Source: Tipula vernalis (taxonomy: Eukaryota > Arthropoda > Insecta > Diptera > Tipulidae). Taken from it: a stretch of DNA of 64,000 bases. A program made the translations under genes and the position numbers. The first letter of the stretch is position 1, and each line of letters opens with the position of its first letter. Where the stretch lies: positions 29,223,045-29,287,044 of the forward strand of contig OY282558.1 in NCBI GenBank assembly GCA_958295665.1, given 5' to 3'. The notes below the pieces were generated by a model. It saw only the letters and a list, made by a program, of their open reading frames with translations. It had not been told where the DNA came from and ran no database searches. Positions 1 through 12,159 of this stretch are shown piece after piece.

Positions 1-246
1 TCATTTTGTTGTTGTTGTGGTTATTTGAATTCATTATCAGATAAAGTTATTTTTTGGTTTGAAATAATCAAAAATTTAACAAAAAATGATTTTCTTAAGG
101 TTTTTATTTTATTTAACATAAATATGGTCGAATATGGTTAAGTGTTTCGTTGGCCGCAAATTATTAACCGTTATATTTTGGGCCTCAGATTACTAAATTT
201 ACATTTAAAACAAGAAATATATAAATCACACAAGTATAATCAACTA

Positions 247-690
247 CTATGTTGTTAACTTGGTGCTATGATTGATGTGTTTATTAGTTTTATTAATTAG
301 GGATAATCCTAAATATAAAATACTCTTCCCCGCATTAACATCCCTGCTCCAATTTATCATACATTTTGGACAATGTTGGCGATGTGGCAGTGTTGATGTG
401 ATATTAACGTTATGGTACGTAGCACAAAGTTTTGTTGTCCGCAATTATCCTATTTCTAGGACGTCCACGTATTTTTTAAGCGCCTTTAGTAGTTTTGGCT
501 GAGGTGTCCTTATATAGCCTTGCATAGGCTAAAGCTTTTCTTGAAATGGTCCCAATAATCAATTTGCCAATCTCACCACTTTTCGTTGTCCACATTCACT
601 TTGCCTATTTTTAAAAACAGACAATTGATATGTTTGGTAACAATTTGTTTTTTGTATCGGTTTTTCATTCCTGATCCCTCCAAAAATTAA
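247..690 (-). pseudogene. Fanzor/TnpB-like nuclease, decayed C-terminal end
   Basis: Read on the minus strand, one frame runs from about 690 to 247 with three in-frame stops, including TAA at 447-445. Its last 65 codons contain a TnpB/Fanzor-type ending: RTTKLCATYHN, then HCPKC, then WSRDVNAGKSIL. In the family this is a C-terminal zinc ribbon (CxxC...CxxC) followed by the RuvC-III motif, usually NRDxNAxxNI. Here the first CxxC has become CATY, and Asn before the RD pair has become Ser. Upstream in the same frame, TPQPKLLKALKKYVDVLEIG fits the stretch that normally leads into the RTSKxC segment. Fanzors are eukaryotic RNA-guided nucleases related to TnpB and are often carried by transposons. 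This copy is dead: it has stops, a lost cysteine and no recognisable RuvC-I or N-terminus. Family call moderately sure; which Fanzor group cannot be told. Confidence 0.55.
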
Positions 691-1020
691 TTTTGAGCCG
701 GGGTCAAGTCCTTTCTAACATCGTAAACTTATTAAATATTGGAAGAAATTTGTATTTTATTAAAAACTAATTGATTTTTGCATTTGAACTTTAAACCACA
801 TTTAATATTTACAGTTTTTTTGGGGCGATCAACATTCTCCCCTTCCCCTTTCTTTTTGGCATCACAACCTAAAATGATAAAAAAAAAGGAAATGTTTGTT
901 ATAAAAAATATTGGTAATGGCTTCTTTGGGGTGAAATGTTTCTTGATCTAAATAAACCGCATTAAATGTGTCTGAGGGAAAAATACTAGAAAAAGAAGAA
1001 GAGGAAAAAAAGTAAATGTG
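691..1020. other. AT-rich spacer, nothing recognised
   Basis: The minus strand has a polypyrimidine run ending in TTTTAG near 871-880 that could be a splice acceptor. The reading frame after it is short and not recognised. Confidence 0.3.
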
Positions 1021-1023
1021 CCC

Positions 1024-1280
1024 GACTGCCGACTCCGTTCACTAGGGATACAGATAAGTATAGTGAAACACGGTGGTAGCTCGTCAGTCGGTTCTGTTCT
1101 TGCACCCAAAGGCAATTTAACGAGGAAATTTGGAAAAGGATATAATGCAAATGAGCACCGACTGCCGACTCCGTTTTATCACCATCACTATACCCCTGAT
1201 TGTACCACAAAAGAATGGGACACAGATAAGTATAGTGAAACACGGCGATAACCCTTCAGTCGGCTTTGTTCTTGAACCCA
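1024..1280 (+). repeat. Two diverged direct copies of a GC-richer repeat
   Basis: GACTGCCGACTCCGTT occurs at 1024-1039 and again at 1160-1175. CAGATAAGTATAGTGAAACA follows in both copies, then a TCAGTCGG...GTTCTTG..ACCCA block ending at 1108 and 1280. The second copy carries about 36 extra bases between the two blocks. The sequence is clearly richer in GC than its surroundings. Family not recognised. Confidence 0.7.
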
Positions 1281-1535
1281 CAATCATGTCCACCGGTGTA
1301 TTTGGTCAGGAGTATCCGCAGCATGATTGTGTGTACCAAAAGCAGGGTAGCAATTTGCAATTAAGAATAAATTGTTAAATGTTAAAAACAAAACAATTTT
1401 TCAAATATGGGATTTACTATGAATAAAGAGTAAAATAAAGTATGTATAGTAATCATGAAAATTTTGGACCTTGAGATTTTTAGAGATTTATCTGTTTTGA
1501 GGTCCCTTGAGTCCGAAAAAGTGGGTTTCGAAATG

Positions 1536-1733
1536 GTGTCTGTCAGTCTGTCAGTCTATCTGTCTGTCAGTCTGTGTTCTCTCTACAGCTCAGATGGTTT
1601 AACCAATCGAACTGAAACTTCAGATTTTAGCTTTTTTGATAAATTAGGAGGTCCCAGTGAATTTTACTTCAAATCGGCTAACCGGAAGTGGCCACCCCCT
1701 TGGTCCAGAACATTTATTTTGCAAATATCCTAA
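1536..1733 (+). repeat. GTCT/CAGT simple repeat with repeat-like flank
   Basis: A run of GTCTGTCAGTCTGTCAGTCTAT-type tetranucleotides leads into a flank containing GGAAGTGGCCACCCCCTTGG and TCCAGAACATTTATTTTGCA. Flanks of this kind next to a GTCT tract look like a dispersed insect repeat. The 92-codon open frame over it (1455-1733) is low-complexity (repeated SLSVSL) and I do not regard it as a gene. Confidence 0.4.
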
Positions 1734-1739
1734 AAACTA

Positions 1740-4700
1740 TAAGGTTTACAAAAAACTACTTAGCACAAAATGTTTCCAAAAATTAAAAACAAATAAACAT
1801 AAAAAATTAAAAAAAACAAATAAAAAAATTATAAAAAAAAATAAAATTTCTCAAAATTCTCTGTTCCTAAAAGAAAGTCGTCTGTTGACCACACCTTCAT
1901 CTTTTTCCATTATTGTCGTGAACACATCGTACCAAATAGGTGCCGTATATGTCATAATTGCTCAAATAATCCAGTTGATAGCATATTAATAAATCTTAAT
2001 GGACCAAACTCAGATACGATTCAATACAAATATACCAAATGAGTCTTTAATTAAACACGAAATAAAGAAACAAAAATAATTTTAAGCAAAAAGAAAAACT
2101 AAAGATTCAAGAACTAAAAGGGGAATTTGAGCTCCCATTAAAATAATCACAATAAAATGAGGTTTATAAATTTATTGTATTTCCTAATAGATTAAAAAGT
2201 ATGTGCCCAACAATTATATTAGCGGCCAATCGAACTGCTAAATGTTTTTGTCGAATTAAGTTTCTAAACGGAAAAATTTTATAAACCATTAGAATATTCT
2301 TCTTCTTTTTATTAAAAAATTAATAAAACAGATTAAGTAAGCTAAAATACCAAAAAAAAATTATTTTATTGTTAATATTATTAATGAAATTTATCTGTAA
2401 CCTTATTTAATTGGCTCTAACAAGTTATTCAATCACGATAGCGAAACCTTTATTTTGAGAAACACTGCCTAACTGGTAAACATATTTTGAGAATTATTTT
2501 CAAATTTTAAAAAAATAACTTTTGATTAAATAGCAAATGTCCACATGAAACGTAATAAATGATCATAACATAATTGATCACTGAAAAAGCGCTGTAACAC
2601 ATTTTTATATCATATCTCACAAGTACCAACAAGATAAATTATGTTTTATAATAATAATTCATTTTGGTATACAAATATGTGTATGTAAAAGAAATAAACG
2701 ACGACATACAGGCAAAAAAAAATCTAATCAATGTAATAAATCACTATAAAGAAAAGAACATAAGAATAAATAAAATTGGAAAATTAAGGAAATTAGAATT
2801 TTTCTTTTCTTTTGTGTTTTTATAAAAAAATATGTAGCTAGTATATAAATATTTGGAGTTGGATGTCTACATGTGTAATATCGCAGAGATTATATTATCT
2901 GTATATGTACGTACATATAATTTAATGACTAAACATAAAAAAAAAATTATTTGATGACATTACCAACCATAATTGGTATAAAAGCTTTCGCGATTTGGAG
3001 TGAGGATGGCACTACCTCTCAATATGAACTTGAAAATCTATAATTCATCTCGCACAGCTATAATAAAATTCAATTTGATTGTCAATTCGATTAATCTCCC
3101 CTCTTGCTTTATACATAAAGAAAGTGGATTAAATAAATACAAAGTTTATAGAGCTTTTGCGTTTTTAGTAAAACGGAAACAAAACATGAGAGAACTTGTT
3201 GCGGCGAATAAAAAAACATACTAGGAGACATAAATCAAGAAGACTATTTGGATTATGTTTACATAAGTGTGAAAATTCGAATAAGTAACGACTAGTTTAT
3301 GATAATTGATATAAGATTATAAATAAATTATCGATTTAAGCTTTAACTTGAATTTGAAATGTTAGGTTTCTCTGTCTTTACCAAGGCAATAAACTTTTTA
3401 GAACAAAAGAAAAAAAAATGTTAAAATATTAATGGGTTCGGTATTTGACAACCGGAAAAATATTTGTGAGTGCAATTTATATTTTTGTTTTTTTTTGTTG
3501 AAATAGGCAAAATGTTCCGATTGTCACGAATTTCAATCAAAAACATGTCATAAACATAATATTTAAAAGTATGTTTTCATAGTCGTCATCATCCTCTTAT
3601 GAATTTGAGTTATATTCTATTCTAAACTTATCGATTGCTTTAGCCGAAACAAAAAAATAAAATTGAATTTTAAACAGAAAATATTTTGGACCAAATTTCA
3701 GCACAATCACAGTGCACAGTTAGATATAAAATATTGATAACCTCTTAATAAGTAATGTTTTCGGTAACATTATATTGAACATAAGATATTATTAAACAAA
3801 ACATTTCGATTACATTCGTCAAAACGAATTAAATTCAGAACCACATTAGTCAACGTCATATTTAATTACATTTTAATTTCGAATCCATTATTATTCTTCT
3901 AACCTAATTAAAATAATAAAAGCAACAAAAACCATTGGTAAATTATTCTTATTATTATAATCCATTGAGCTTCCTTCATTATATCTTTTCTCCGTTCCAT
4001 ACAGCCATAATAATTTTTTTTTTTCTAGTCGGCTCTGTATTATAATTAATGTTGATTGATTTTGTCTTGTGTTACGAAAACACAATATACTTACACTACA
4101 TAAGATGTATCATGTGTCCTCTATTGATTATAGCTTCTAAAGATAAAATAAAAGAAATTCGATTAGATACAATAATGTATGAGCAATGTAACAATGTATA
4201 ACAGAACATAACTAACGCACATGCGGTTACATGTATCGATAAAATAATTAACACGAAATAAATTGAAAATTGGTGAGGAGATCCTTAATTAGCAAACAGA
4301 TAACAAACAAATTAATTTCAACCGTGAACTAAATCAAAATGCGAATGAAAATTTTGAAAAGAGCGTGTATCTCTTTCGCTGTTGTATACAAAGTATTTAT
4401 GCTTCGACCAAAGGTGGTCACCTTTAAAGATTTTTAAAGCTTTTAAAAAATTGAAAATTCCCCAGACCAGTAATAATAAAAATTTTCATATGAGCAATAT
4501 TATCAACAAAAATACTAAACTTCAACAATAATATTGGTTTGCCTAACTGTATTTATTAAACAGAATTGTTTACACAGAAAAATTAGCGATCAAGGACTTA
4601 CCCTTATCCACAATAACAATTAAACAATAAATACTAACAAATTTAAGGTATTTAATGGACATATTCGGTTCATTTAACTGTAATAATCATAATAATATAT

Positions 4701-5960
4701 TTTTTGTGTAAATGTGGGGGTGGGCGGCAATATACAGCCAAATATTATATTTTTAATAAATTATCTTTTTGGATATACAAAAATATTCTTCGAAACAAAT
4801 TTAATTCAAAAGAAAGAAAAACAAATTAATGCTGGATAATTTAAAAATTTGCTGTTGCTTATGATTTTCTATATTTGCTTAGGAGGCAAACATCGGTTCT
4901 TTCACCACAAACGGGCAGAGCCTTTTGTTAAGCGAATTTTTTTTTGTTTTCTCGATAGTTTCGTATTAAATTTATACTTTTTACTATATTGAAAAGTTAT
5001 AAATAACTAAAATTTTCAACCTATCTTTTAAAAAATAAAATGGTGTTGTATGAATAAATTATAATCTGCTTTATAGGTAAATGAAAAACATTCTAAAAAT
5101 AAAGTAACTTCCAAAGGAAAAATCGATACAATATTATTTATTTATTTGTATTTAATCACGAAAATACTTTCCTTGCTAAGCACTATATCTACTTACGCTT
5201 TTTCATAGTTGAGTGTTCAGAAAGTGGCTGTCGGCATACTTACCAAAATATTAAAAAAACAAAAATTATTCGTTTTTAGCCAGGATCACAGCACTCCATA
5301 TCAAAGTGTTTCTGCGAATAAATTAGGGGCTCTTTAATACAAAAACCTTTGAGGGTCTACTTCGAATTATTCCTAGAGTAAAATCGTTTGATAAATATAA
5401 GTATGTACAATTAAAGAGCAGCCACCCTTTGGAAGGCACAGATGTCACTATCTCGATGGCGATAACTCCTCACCTCCCCCTTCTGAATGGTATTTAGAAT
5501 AAATTGAAAAGCCGGACCAGTAATAGCTTTTGAAAACATATTATCATTATTATTAGTGCTAGAGAAAGGAGACTGGGCTCAACTCATTATGACTAATTAT
5601 ATATTGTAAATTTTATTTTAGTTTGGACCTGAGTTATACAAAAGACATGCTTTGAATAGTGTTTACGTAAATCTGGTGTGGTCATTAGCCTAGATTGGTT
5701 AAACGGCAAAGTTTTCGAAAAATATGATAGCGATTCAAAAGGTATATAAATTCAAAAGGTGAACTATTTTTAGCCCTAGCTTTGCTACGAATTGAGTTAT
5801 TTTCGTGATAACTTACTTGCTACTGCAAAATAAGATTCAAGGTTGAAGAATACAAGGCTGCGTTTTCGACTGATTTACCAAAAATATTTTGCAATTTCAG
5901 CTTTAATTAAAAAGGCTCTCCACAAGGAAAGACGTAAAAGGTTTATTAGAAGTGTTACTT
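1740..5960. other. AT-rich non-coding stretch, nothing recognised
   Basis: Only short, compositionally biased open frames are present (for example 3000-3224 plus and 3891-4085 minus), with no recognisable motif. The short string GACCAGTAATA occurs near 4466 and 5516 in similar contexts and may mark two scraps of one repeat. Confidence 0.4.
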
Positions 5961-5965
5961 ACCCT

Positions 5966-6057
5966 CAAATATAGCTAACATGTTACTGATTATTGTTTGA
6001 TTATTATCAAATATAGCTAACATGCTACTGATTGTTACTGAGCTAACATGATACTGC
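5966..6057 (+). repeat. Short tandem repeat of AGCTAACATG units
   Basis: CAAATATAGCTAACATG is found at 5966 and 6008, and GAGCTAACATGATACTG at about 6040. The unit length is 30-40 bp, with three imperfect copies. Confidence 0.6.
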
Positions 6058-6461
6058 AAATGGAACCCAACTCAATCTCAACCAACTCTATCCTCAAACC
6101 AACATACGGTATAAGGTACACTACGGCATGTTTCAGTAAGGCATATTTCAGTACGCCATATGATACGCTACGGTACAAGGTATACTTAAGCATATTTGGA
6201 TAAGGCATATAAACAAATCGCGAACATTTTTCGCCATGGTTTATAACTACAGCTCGAACTTTTTTTTCGAAAGAATCCCATTTATTTTTTCCCATTTTCC
6301 AAGCACCACTTGGAATTTGCAAGCAGTTAGAAAAACAAGCGTGTTTGGTATAATCCAGTAAATTAAGATCTGATGAAGCTTTGACCAAATTCCAATAAAC
6401 GCGACGTCTAGCAAATTGACGGTAATCTACTGGGAGAATCGTGCTACTTCTTTGGAATACG
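6035..6461 (-). CDS. Unrecognised exon-like open frame
   Basis: On the minus strand an open frame of about 142 codons runs from just after a good acceptor-like sequence (TAGTTTTTACAG, ending at 6462) to a stop at 6035. That is long for sequence this AT-rich. The first 90 residues look protein-like (VDYRQFARRRVYW, SGAWKMGKNKWDSFEKK, INHGEKCSRF) with mixed charge. The last third overlaps the short AGCTAACATG repeat and is probably not coding. I recognise no domain. It could be an exon of a host gene, a scrap of a mobile element or chance. Confidence 0.2.
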
Positions 6462-6479
6462 CTGTAAAAACTACTTTAC

Positions 6480-9400
6480 AATTATACAAACTTGATAGAG
6501 CTTCATTGAATTTACATCTGAGATAAAGCAAATTCAATTGTGTTGTTTTTATTTTAAAATTTAATTGAAATTGTATTTTGTTTTCTGCTTCTGTCTTTCG
6601 GGATTTGATACAATAGGAAATTAAATTAAATTATAGTTGGTTGGGTTCTTGTTTTTTAGACAATTTCAGATTTATAGTTTAATTTTCAAATCCACATTTT
6701 CATAATGGCGAATGAATTCCTAAACGAATTAGAAAACAAATTAAGCAAAGTGGTTAAATTGTCCGAAAAACAGAATTTCGTCTTGAAATTATTTTCTTAA
6801 AATTACACCAGTACGCAACTATAAAATACAGAAAAGTATGGAAAATTAAAAAATCGAAAACAGTTTGGTTGTATTTCACATTGAACCTGCTTTCCATTAT
6901 TCAACGTAGACTGTTGATTATTTAGTTATAGCTGATTCATTGGGAGGAAATTTATGTAATCGATTTGTCCCTGAAAAGTAAAAGAATGGTACAACGAGGT
7001 ATTCAATTATATTTCCTAATCGACCGCATGCGCGTCGCAACTGTTTTTCTGACATAACACTTAATGAAAATGAATAAATTTTCTCCTAGTATCAGTTTTA
7101 TTTGATTTTATTTGCTTTTCTTGTATTCGAAATTTATGTTTATCTGAGTTTTCATTATTAAGTGAGAATTGATATTCTAACTGTTAAGATAATAATTGTG
7201 CAATTTATTAAGAAATGTGTTCGCCTATATGATTTTTTAATAAGTTACTCAATTCAAAACGCTTTCCTGCTCACCAACTATTTAATTAATAAATTTCCGC
7301 CGATAAACAACAATAAGTATTTTGCTGGAGTTTGATTTATTTAGTTGCGTAATTTTTGTTTAATTTCCGCTTCCATAAAAAAAAATGTTTGTAGCTTGAG
7401 ATGTACAACAAGAAAATAAATACTTTGTGAACAAGACAAATAAATTGGAACACACCGATTTTTTTTTTTTTTAAAAAGGAAATCATGCAAACATTCAAAT
7501 ATACAATATGTACGCATATTTAAACTAAACGTGAAATTAAATTATTCCCGCTGCAATATTTTATTTACAGTCGGCGTGAAATTTCTTTTCGGCTCCAGTC
7601 TCTCGCATCCGGTAGTTCAAGGGTTATTTACTATTTTTTAAAAAGAATAAAAAAACAGTTCAAATTGATTCAATACACGTTTTCCCCAAAATTGGTACAA
7701 AAACATTGACATAATCTAAACAAGTACTCTAACGAGACGATAATATAAAAAGAACGCACATGTATACAAAAGGGGGTAAAATATATTCCAAAAAAGCACA
7801 TAAATTCATAAATTTTGGTAAAGTGAATCGATTGCAGCACAAAGAATCTTTATCGACAATAATTTTTCTTATTTCGGATAGTTATGGTTGCGAAGATGTG
7901 AGTTATCTCAAGTCCGATATGTTAAATTGCTCTATTTCTTTATGTCACATTTCAACAGAGCAGGCACATTTTATACTTATTCGTATGGAGATGGAACGAG
8001 AGGCACATGACAAGCCTTACTATGCCGAAATTAATAAACTATACTAAAGTAATGAAATAAATTCAATTATGTTAATAACGTACAAACACTCAGGAACGAT
8101 ATTACATAGTTTTTTATGTGTCATATAAAGTTTTCTTCTCGACTGATATACATATGTGTAACCGAACACAACTGCGTCAGTTTGCTTTCATAACATAAAA
8201 TTTTATTTGTTTTTCATAGATGTGTTGAGGAAAAATTTCGATAACAATTTTTTCTTTTATCTCTATTACTTGTCATTTTATCATTTTTTATGTCTATTGC
8301 TATTATTTCATTTTATGTTTTTTCTTTTTGTTTTATTGCTTATGTTAATCTGGCATCTTTAGTTGCATCTCATCATCTATATGATTATTGTATGGAGCAG
8401 TTTTGTGTGGGGTAGTATGGTTTTTAATCTATTACTTGCTATGACTTACGGTAGATGCAACTCAGACTCGCACATCAGAATTCTGCTAACAAAATTTTCC
8501 AAACAGAGGCTTTGGACGCGGTGTAATGAGCGGGCTACGCTCAAAGTAAGGACATGGGGATTCCCAAAACATGTCAGTCGTATCTGTTTAGCCGTAGGGT
8601 AAAAATTCGGATCGTATCGTAGCTGGCAAATAACTTAACCGCTACTCTCCATGCGGCGACGTTAAATTACCAATCTTAAATTTAAAAACCATGTCGAGAG
8701 GCACATTAACTCTGATCAAAGTAAATATTTTGATTAAACCAAAGTAATTATTGCGTAAATACAAACCCAAATATTTCTCTATGTTTCTAATATGAATTTA
8801 ACATGAAGTTAAAATCTAAGAAATACGGTACTAACACTAATTCAATGAGATGGCTTACTGCCAAGTAGTATTCACCTTAACAATAATATTTAACAACGCT
8901 AATTAGCAGGTTAAAAAAATGTGAAATTGCTTTTCGAATCCAGATGGGATTAATAAATTACATCGCAATTATAATAATCCGGTATAATAATTAATATTTT
9001 TCAACAATCGTAATTAATAAAATTGCATCCACGTATACAATAAATTAATAATAAATTATAAAATTTACCATCATTAAAATATTAAATTATTTATTTTATG
9101 TTTTTGGAAATTTTAAAAATGGTCCGTTCTCCCGTATAAAAAAATAATCCACCTTTAATTAATTTTTATTTTTGTTTATGTAAATTACTTTTATCTTCAC
9201 AAATATTTATTTTATTTTCTATATGATCGTATGAATTTTATAGAATTTGGATTGAGTGAATTTAAATTTGTTATTCTCGGTAAATACTGAACTATATTTA
9301 TAAAATGTATACAATTTATTATTCGAGCAAAATGACAAATAAAATAATAACTTTTTGTTATTGTAAAATCAGTTAGTACTGTAAATTATTTTATTTATAT

Positions 9401-10195
9401 AATAAAATCTAGTGGCGAAACAATTTATATTGTTCATTTTTACAGTGATGGAAATAACTAGCTGCTAGACTGATACAGACGCTTTGCTAATATTTTGCGT
9501 TCATTTACTATAAAAATGAGGTTTTTAATCTTCTATCGCTACCGTTAATATCAATTATTTTAACACGCTCTCAACAATAGCATACTTAAAATATTTATTC
9601 ATGTTGGTCGACAATTTCATTATGGTTGCCAAATATTTCCAAGATTATTTTTAAAGATAATTTTTAACCTATCGCCTGTTTATCTTTTATACAATTTTTA
9701 AAATAAAAATAATAATTTTTAGAATTTTTATTTGTTGTGCAAATCGATGTACGCAAAACATTTGAAGGCAAACTTCATTTTTTCTTTCCAATATAAAACA
9801 AAAAATACAACAAAAAAAACTTTAAAGTAAAAGCTCATAAATAGAAAAAAACTAAAAAATTAGATTGGTCTTATCATTCCCATTATAAAGAACACTTTAA
9901 AAATAATTCTCCAATTCTCGTAAACAGGAAAAAATGACAAAAAGAGACATTTGCTTACAAATGTCAGTTTCGTAGCAATGATATTTAGAAATGCTATTTT
10001 AGATAGCTGAACTATGTATGCATACATACTTATCTCGCTTACAATATACAATATAGCAAAACCAACAAAAACTTCTATACAAGCCAAACAGCACAAACAC
10101 TTAAGATATCACACATCCGAATAAATCTGTTTTTAGAATTGAAATAACCAAAGGCATACTTAAACGAATATTAGCATGTATTCAATCACAAGGAG
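6480..10195. other. AT-rich non-coding stretch, nothing recognised
   Basis: Open frames are all under 100 codons and without motifs. A GC-richer patch at about 8440-8680 has a 79-codon open frame (8363-8602, plus) but no recognisable product. Confidence 0.4.
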
Positions 10196-10199
10196 GACA

Positions 10200-10650
10200 T
10201 TTTGAATATCTTTTTTAACTCCTCGACCCAAACTTTGTATTGAGGGATTGTAGAGGAGATCATGACAAATTAAAATTAAATAAACAAAAGAAAAAATTAT
10301 AACGGTTTTTTTGAGAAAAACTCGATTTTATAAAAAACAAATATTTTTTTTTACTTTAAATCGCCATAGCTCTCAAACGGATGCAGATACAAGATAACCA
10401 CTTAAACCTTAATAATAGCCTATTCGATTACCAACCAAATAAGACTAAGTTGGTTGCTCTCCGATAAATATTTTGGAAGTTACAGTTTAATATTTGGGTG
10501 TACTTTTTTTCTGAACCAAATTTTTTAAACACCCTGTATCTCAAAGGATATCAAAAATGGATCCCCCCTCCACATACGATTTGTTTCTCAGAATGAACCA
10601 AGGAATCACCCCATGACGGATCAGCATCCCAAACCCGGACACCCTGTATT
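10200..10650. repeat. Dispersed-repeat-like unit with two CACCCTGTAT boxes
   Basis: CACCCTGTAT occurs at about 10542 and again at about 10640, in the same orientation, around a GC-richer block (CCATGACGGATCAGCATCCC). ACACCCTGTAT boxes (ACAGGGTGT on the other strand) are common at the edges of insect dispersed repeats. The right-hand box abuts the Tc1-like palindrome. No coding capacity. Confidence 0.45.
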
Positions 10651-10994
10651 TAGTCATAAATATTCATATAAGAACATGTAATTTCGTTTAAAACATATGA
10701 TTAGTACAAAAAATTAGGTCTGTTACTAAAACAAAAAGTTTACTGTATTGTTACTGTATGACCGAGTAATATGTTCGTAAACCGATAATACCCTAACGGC
10801 ACTTTATAGAAACAGAAAAATGTATTAAATAAAATTTAAAGTAATTTATAGTTAAATATTATAAGAATCGTAGACAGAAACGTGTTATATTTTTATACGA
10901 GATTTTTTTTAATTTTTTTGATTCGATCTTATCCAGTAAATATTTTACGAAGCTTAGAAAATGGTTTGGATTATAATTTGTATTTATTATAGCA

Positions 10995-11410
10995 ATGCTG
11001 AAGGGAAAGTTCCTGAATGATGAAAAAATATCCATCAGAATTTATAAAGAACAACTTACTATTCGCCAAATTGCTTTTAAAATTGATCGATCATCAACTG
11101 TGGTCCACAACTACCTAAAAAAGGTCAAAGTTATGGCCTAAAAAAAATAAAGGAATTAGTAAGCTATCTAATTTGAAGGAAGCGACACGTAGCAAGTTAA
11201 CCGCAAATCAAATCGAAGAAAAGTTGGGGTTATGTGCTACAAAACAACATATTGCTCGAGTATTAAGAACAATAAAAAATATTAAATGGTTGAAATTGCA
11301 AAGTAAGCCTAACCTATAACCACATCAAAAATCGGCTACTGTTTGCCGAGCGATACATGCATTGGAAGGATGAATGGCAAAACGTGATTTTCTCATCTGA
11401 GAAAATTTGA
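10995..11410 (+). pseudogene. Tc1-like transposase N-terminal half, left arm
   Basis: ATG at 10995 opens 48 codons (LKGKFLNDEKISIRIYKEQL, then RQIAFKIDRSSTVVHNYLKK), the first helix-turn-helix of a Tc1 transposase, and stops at 11139. Beyond the stop the match continues through the second DNA-binding domain and into the DDE domain: KHHI-like ATKQHIARVLRTIKNIKWLK and an RLLFAERYMHW-type block. It ends at VIFSSEK, where the family has VIFSDEK with the first catalytic Asp; Asp is Ser here. A full Tc1 transposase has about 340 residues, so more than half is missing. Stop codon, frameshifts and the lost Asp make it inactive. Confidence 0.7.
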
Positions 11411-11814
11411 CAAAACCACTTTTTGCAATTCAACATTCCAGTCCATGTATCGCTCGGCGAACAGTATCCGATTTTTGATGTGGTTATAGGTTAAATTAGG
11501 CTTACTTTGCAATTTCAACCATTTAATATTTTTTATTGTTCTTAATACTCGAGCAATATGTTGTTTTGTAGCAGATAACCCCAACTTTTCTTCGATTTTA
11601 TCTGCGGTTAACTTATTATGTGTCGCTTCCTTCCTTATTTTCTTTATTTTTCTTTTTTAGGTCATAACTTTGACCTTTTTTTGGGTAGTTGCGGACCACA
11701 GTTGATGATCGATCAATTTTAAAAGCAATTTGGCGAATAACAAGTCCTTATTCTTTATACATAAATTATGATGAAGCTTTTTTCTTTATCATTTAGGAAC
11801 TTTCACTTCGGCAT
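11393..11814 (-). pseudogene. Tc1-like transposase N-terminal half, right arm
   Basis: This is the mirror copy of the left-arm gene, starting at the minus-strand ATG at 11814. The last 63 codons are open (11584-11393) and read SATKQHIARVLRTIKNIK, KPNLTYNHIKNRILFAERYM and DW, the conserved Tc1 run before the first catalytic Asp. The upstream helix-turn-helix part is frameshifted but still recognisable (DRSSTVVRNYPK-type reading near 11690). The frame runs into the palindrome centre and ends without any catalytic residue. Confidence 0.7.
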
Positions 11815-11999
11815 CGCTATAATAAATAAAAAATTTTATCCAAGCCATTTTCTAAGCTTCGTAAAATATTAACTGGATATGATTGTCGGAAATCGCGAAT
11901 AAAAATAATAAAAACACGTTTCTGTCTGCTGTTCTTATACGAATGTTTAACTAAATTACGCATTACTTATTTTTTCTGTTTCTATAAAGTACCGTTATG

Positions 12000-12159
12000 C
12001 CCTAGACAGACTGTGGTTTAATAAATCCGATTTAGCTAAACTAGTTTAAGTTTCTATGCAAAAACAAAGGGATTAGCTAAATCGAGGTTGACACACTGCG
12101 TGCGGCTAATCTCGAAAAATTCACTAAATCGATTTTATTAAATCGCAGTGTGTCTAGGG
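12000..12159. mobile_element. MITE-like insertion with CCCTAGACA ends
   Basis: This 160-bp block is present in the right arm of the Tc1-like palindrome and absent from the left. Its ends are inverted repeats of about 30 bp: CCCTAGACAGACTGTGGTTT at the left, and CCCTAGACACACTGCGATTT reading in from the right. Comparison with the empty left arm suggests a TA duplication (12003-12004 and 12155-12156), in which case the true ends are GACA at 12005-12154. No coding capacity; family not recognised. Confidence 0.65.
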
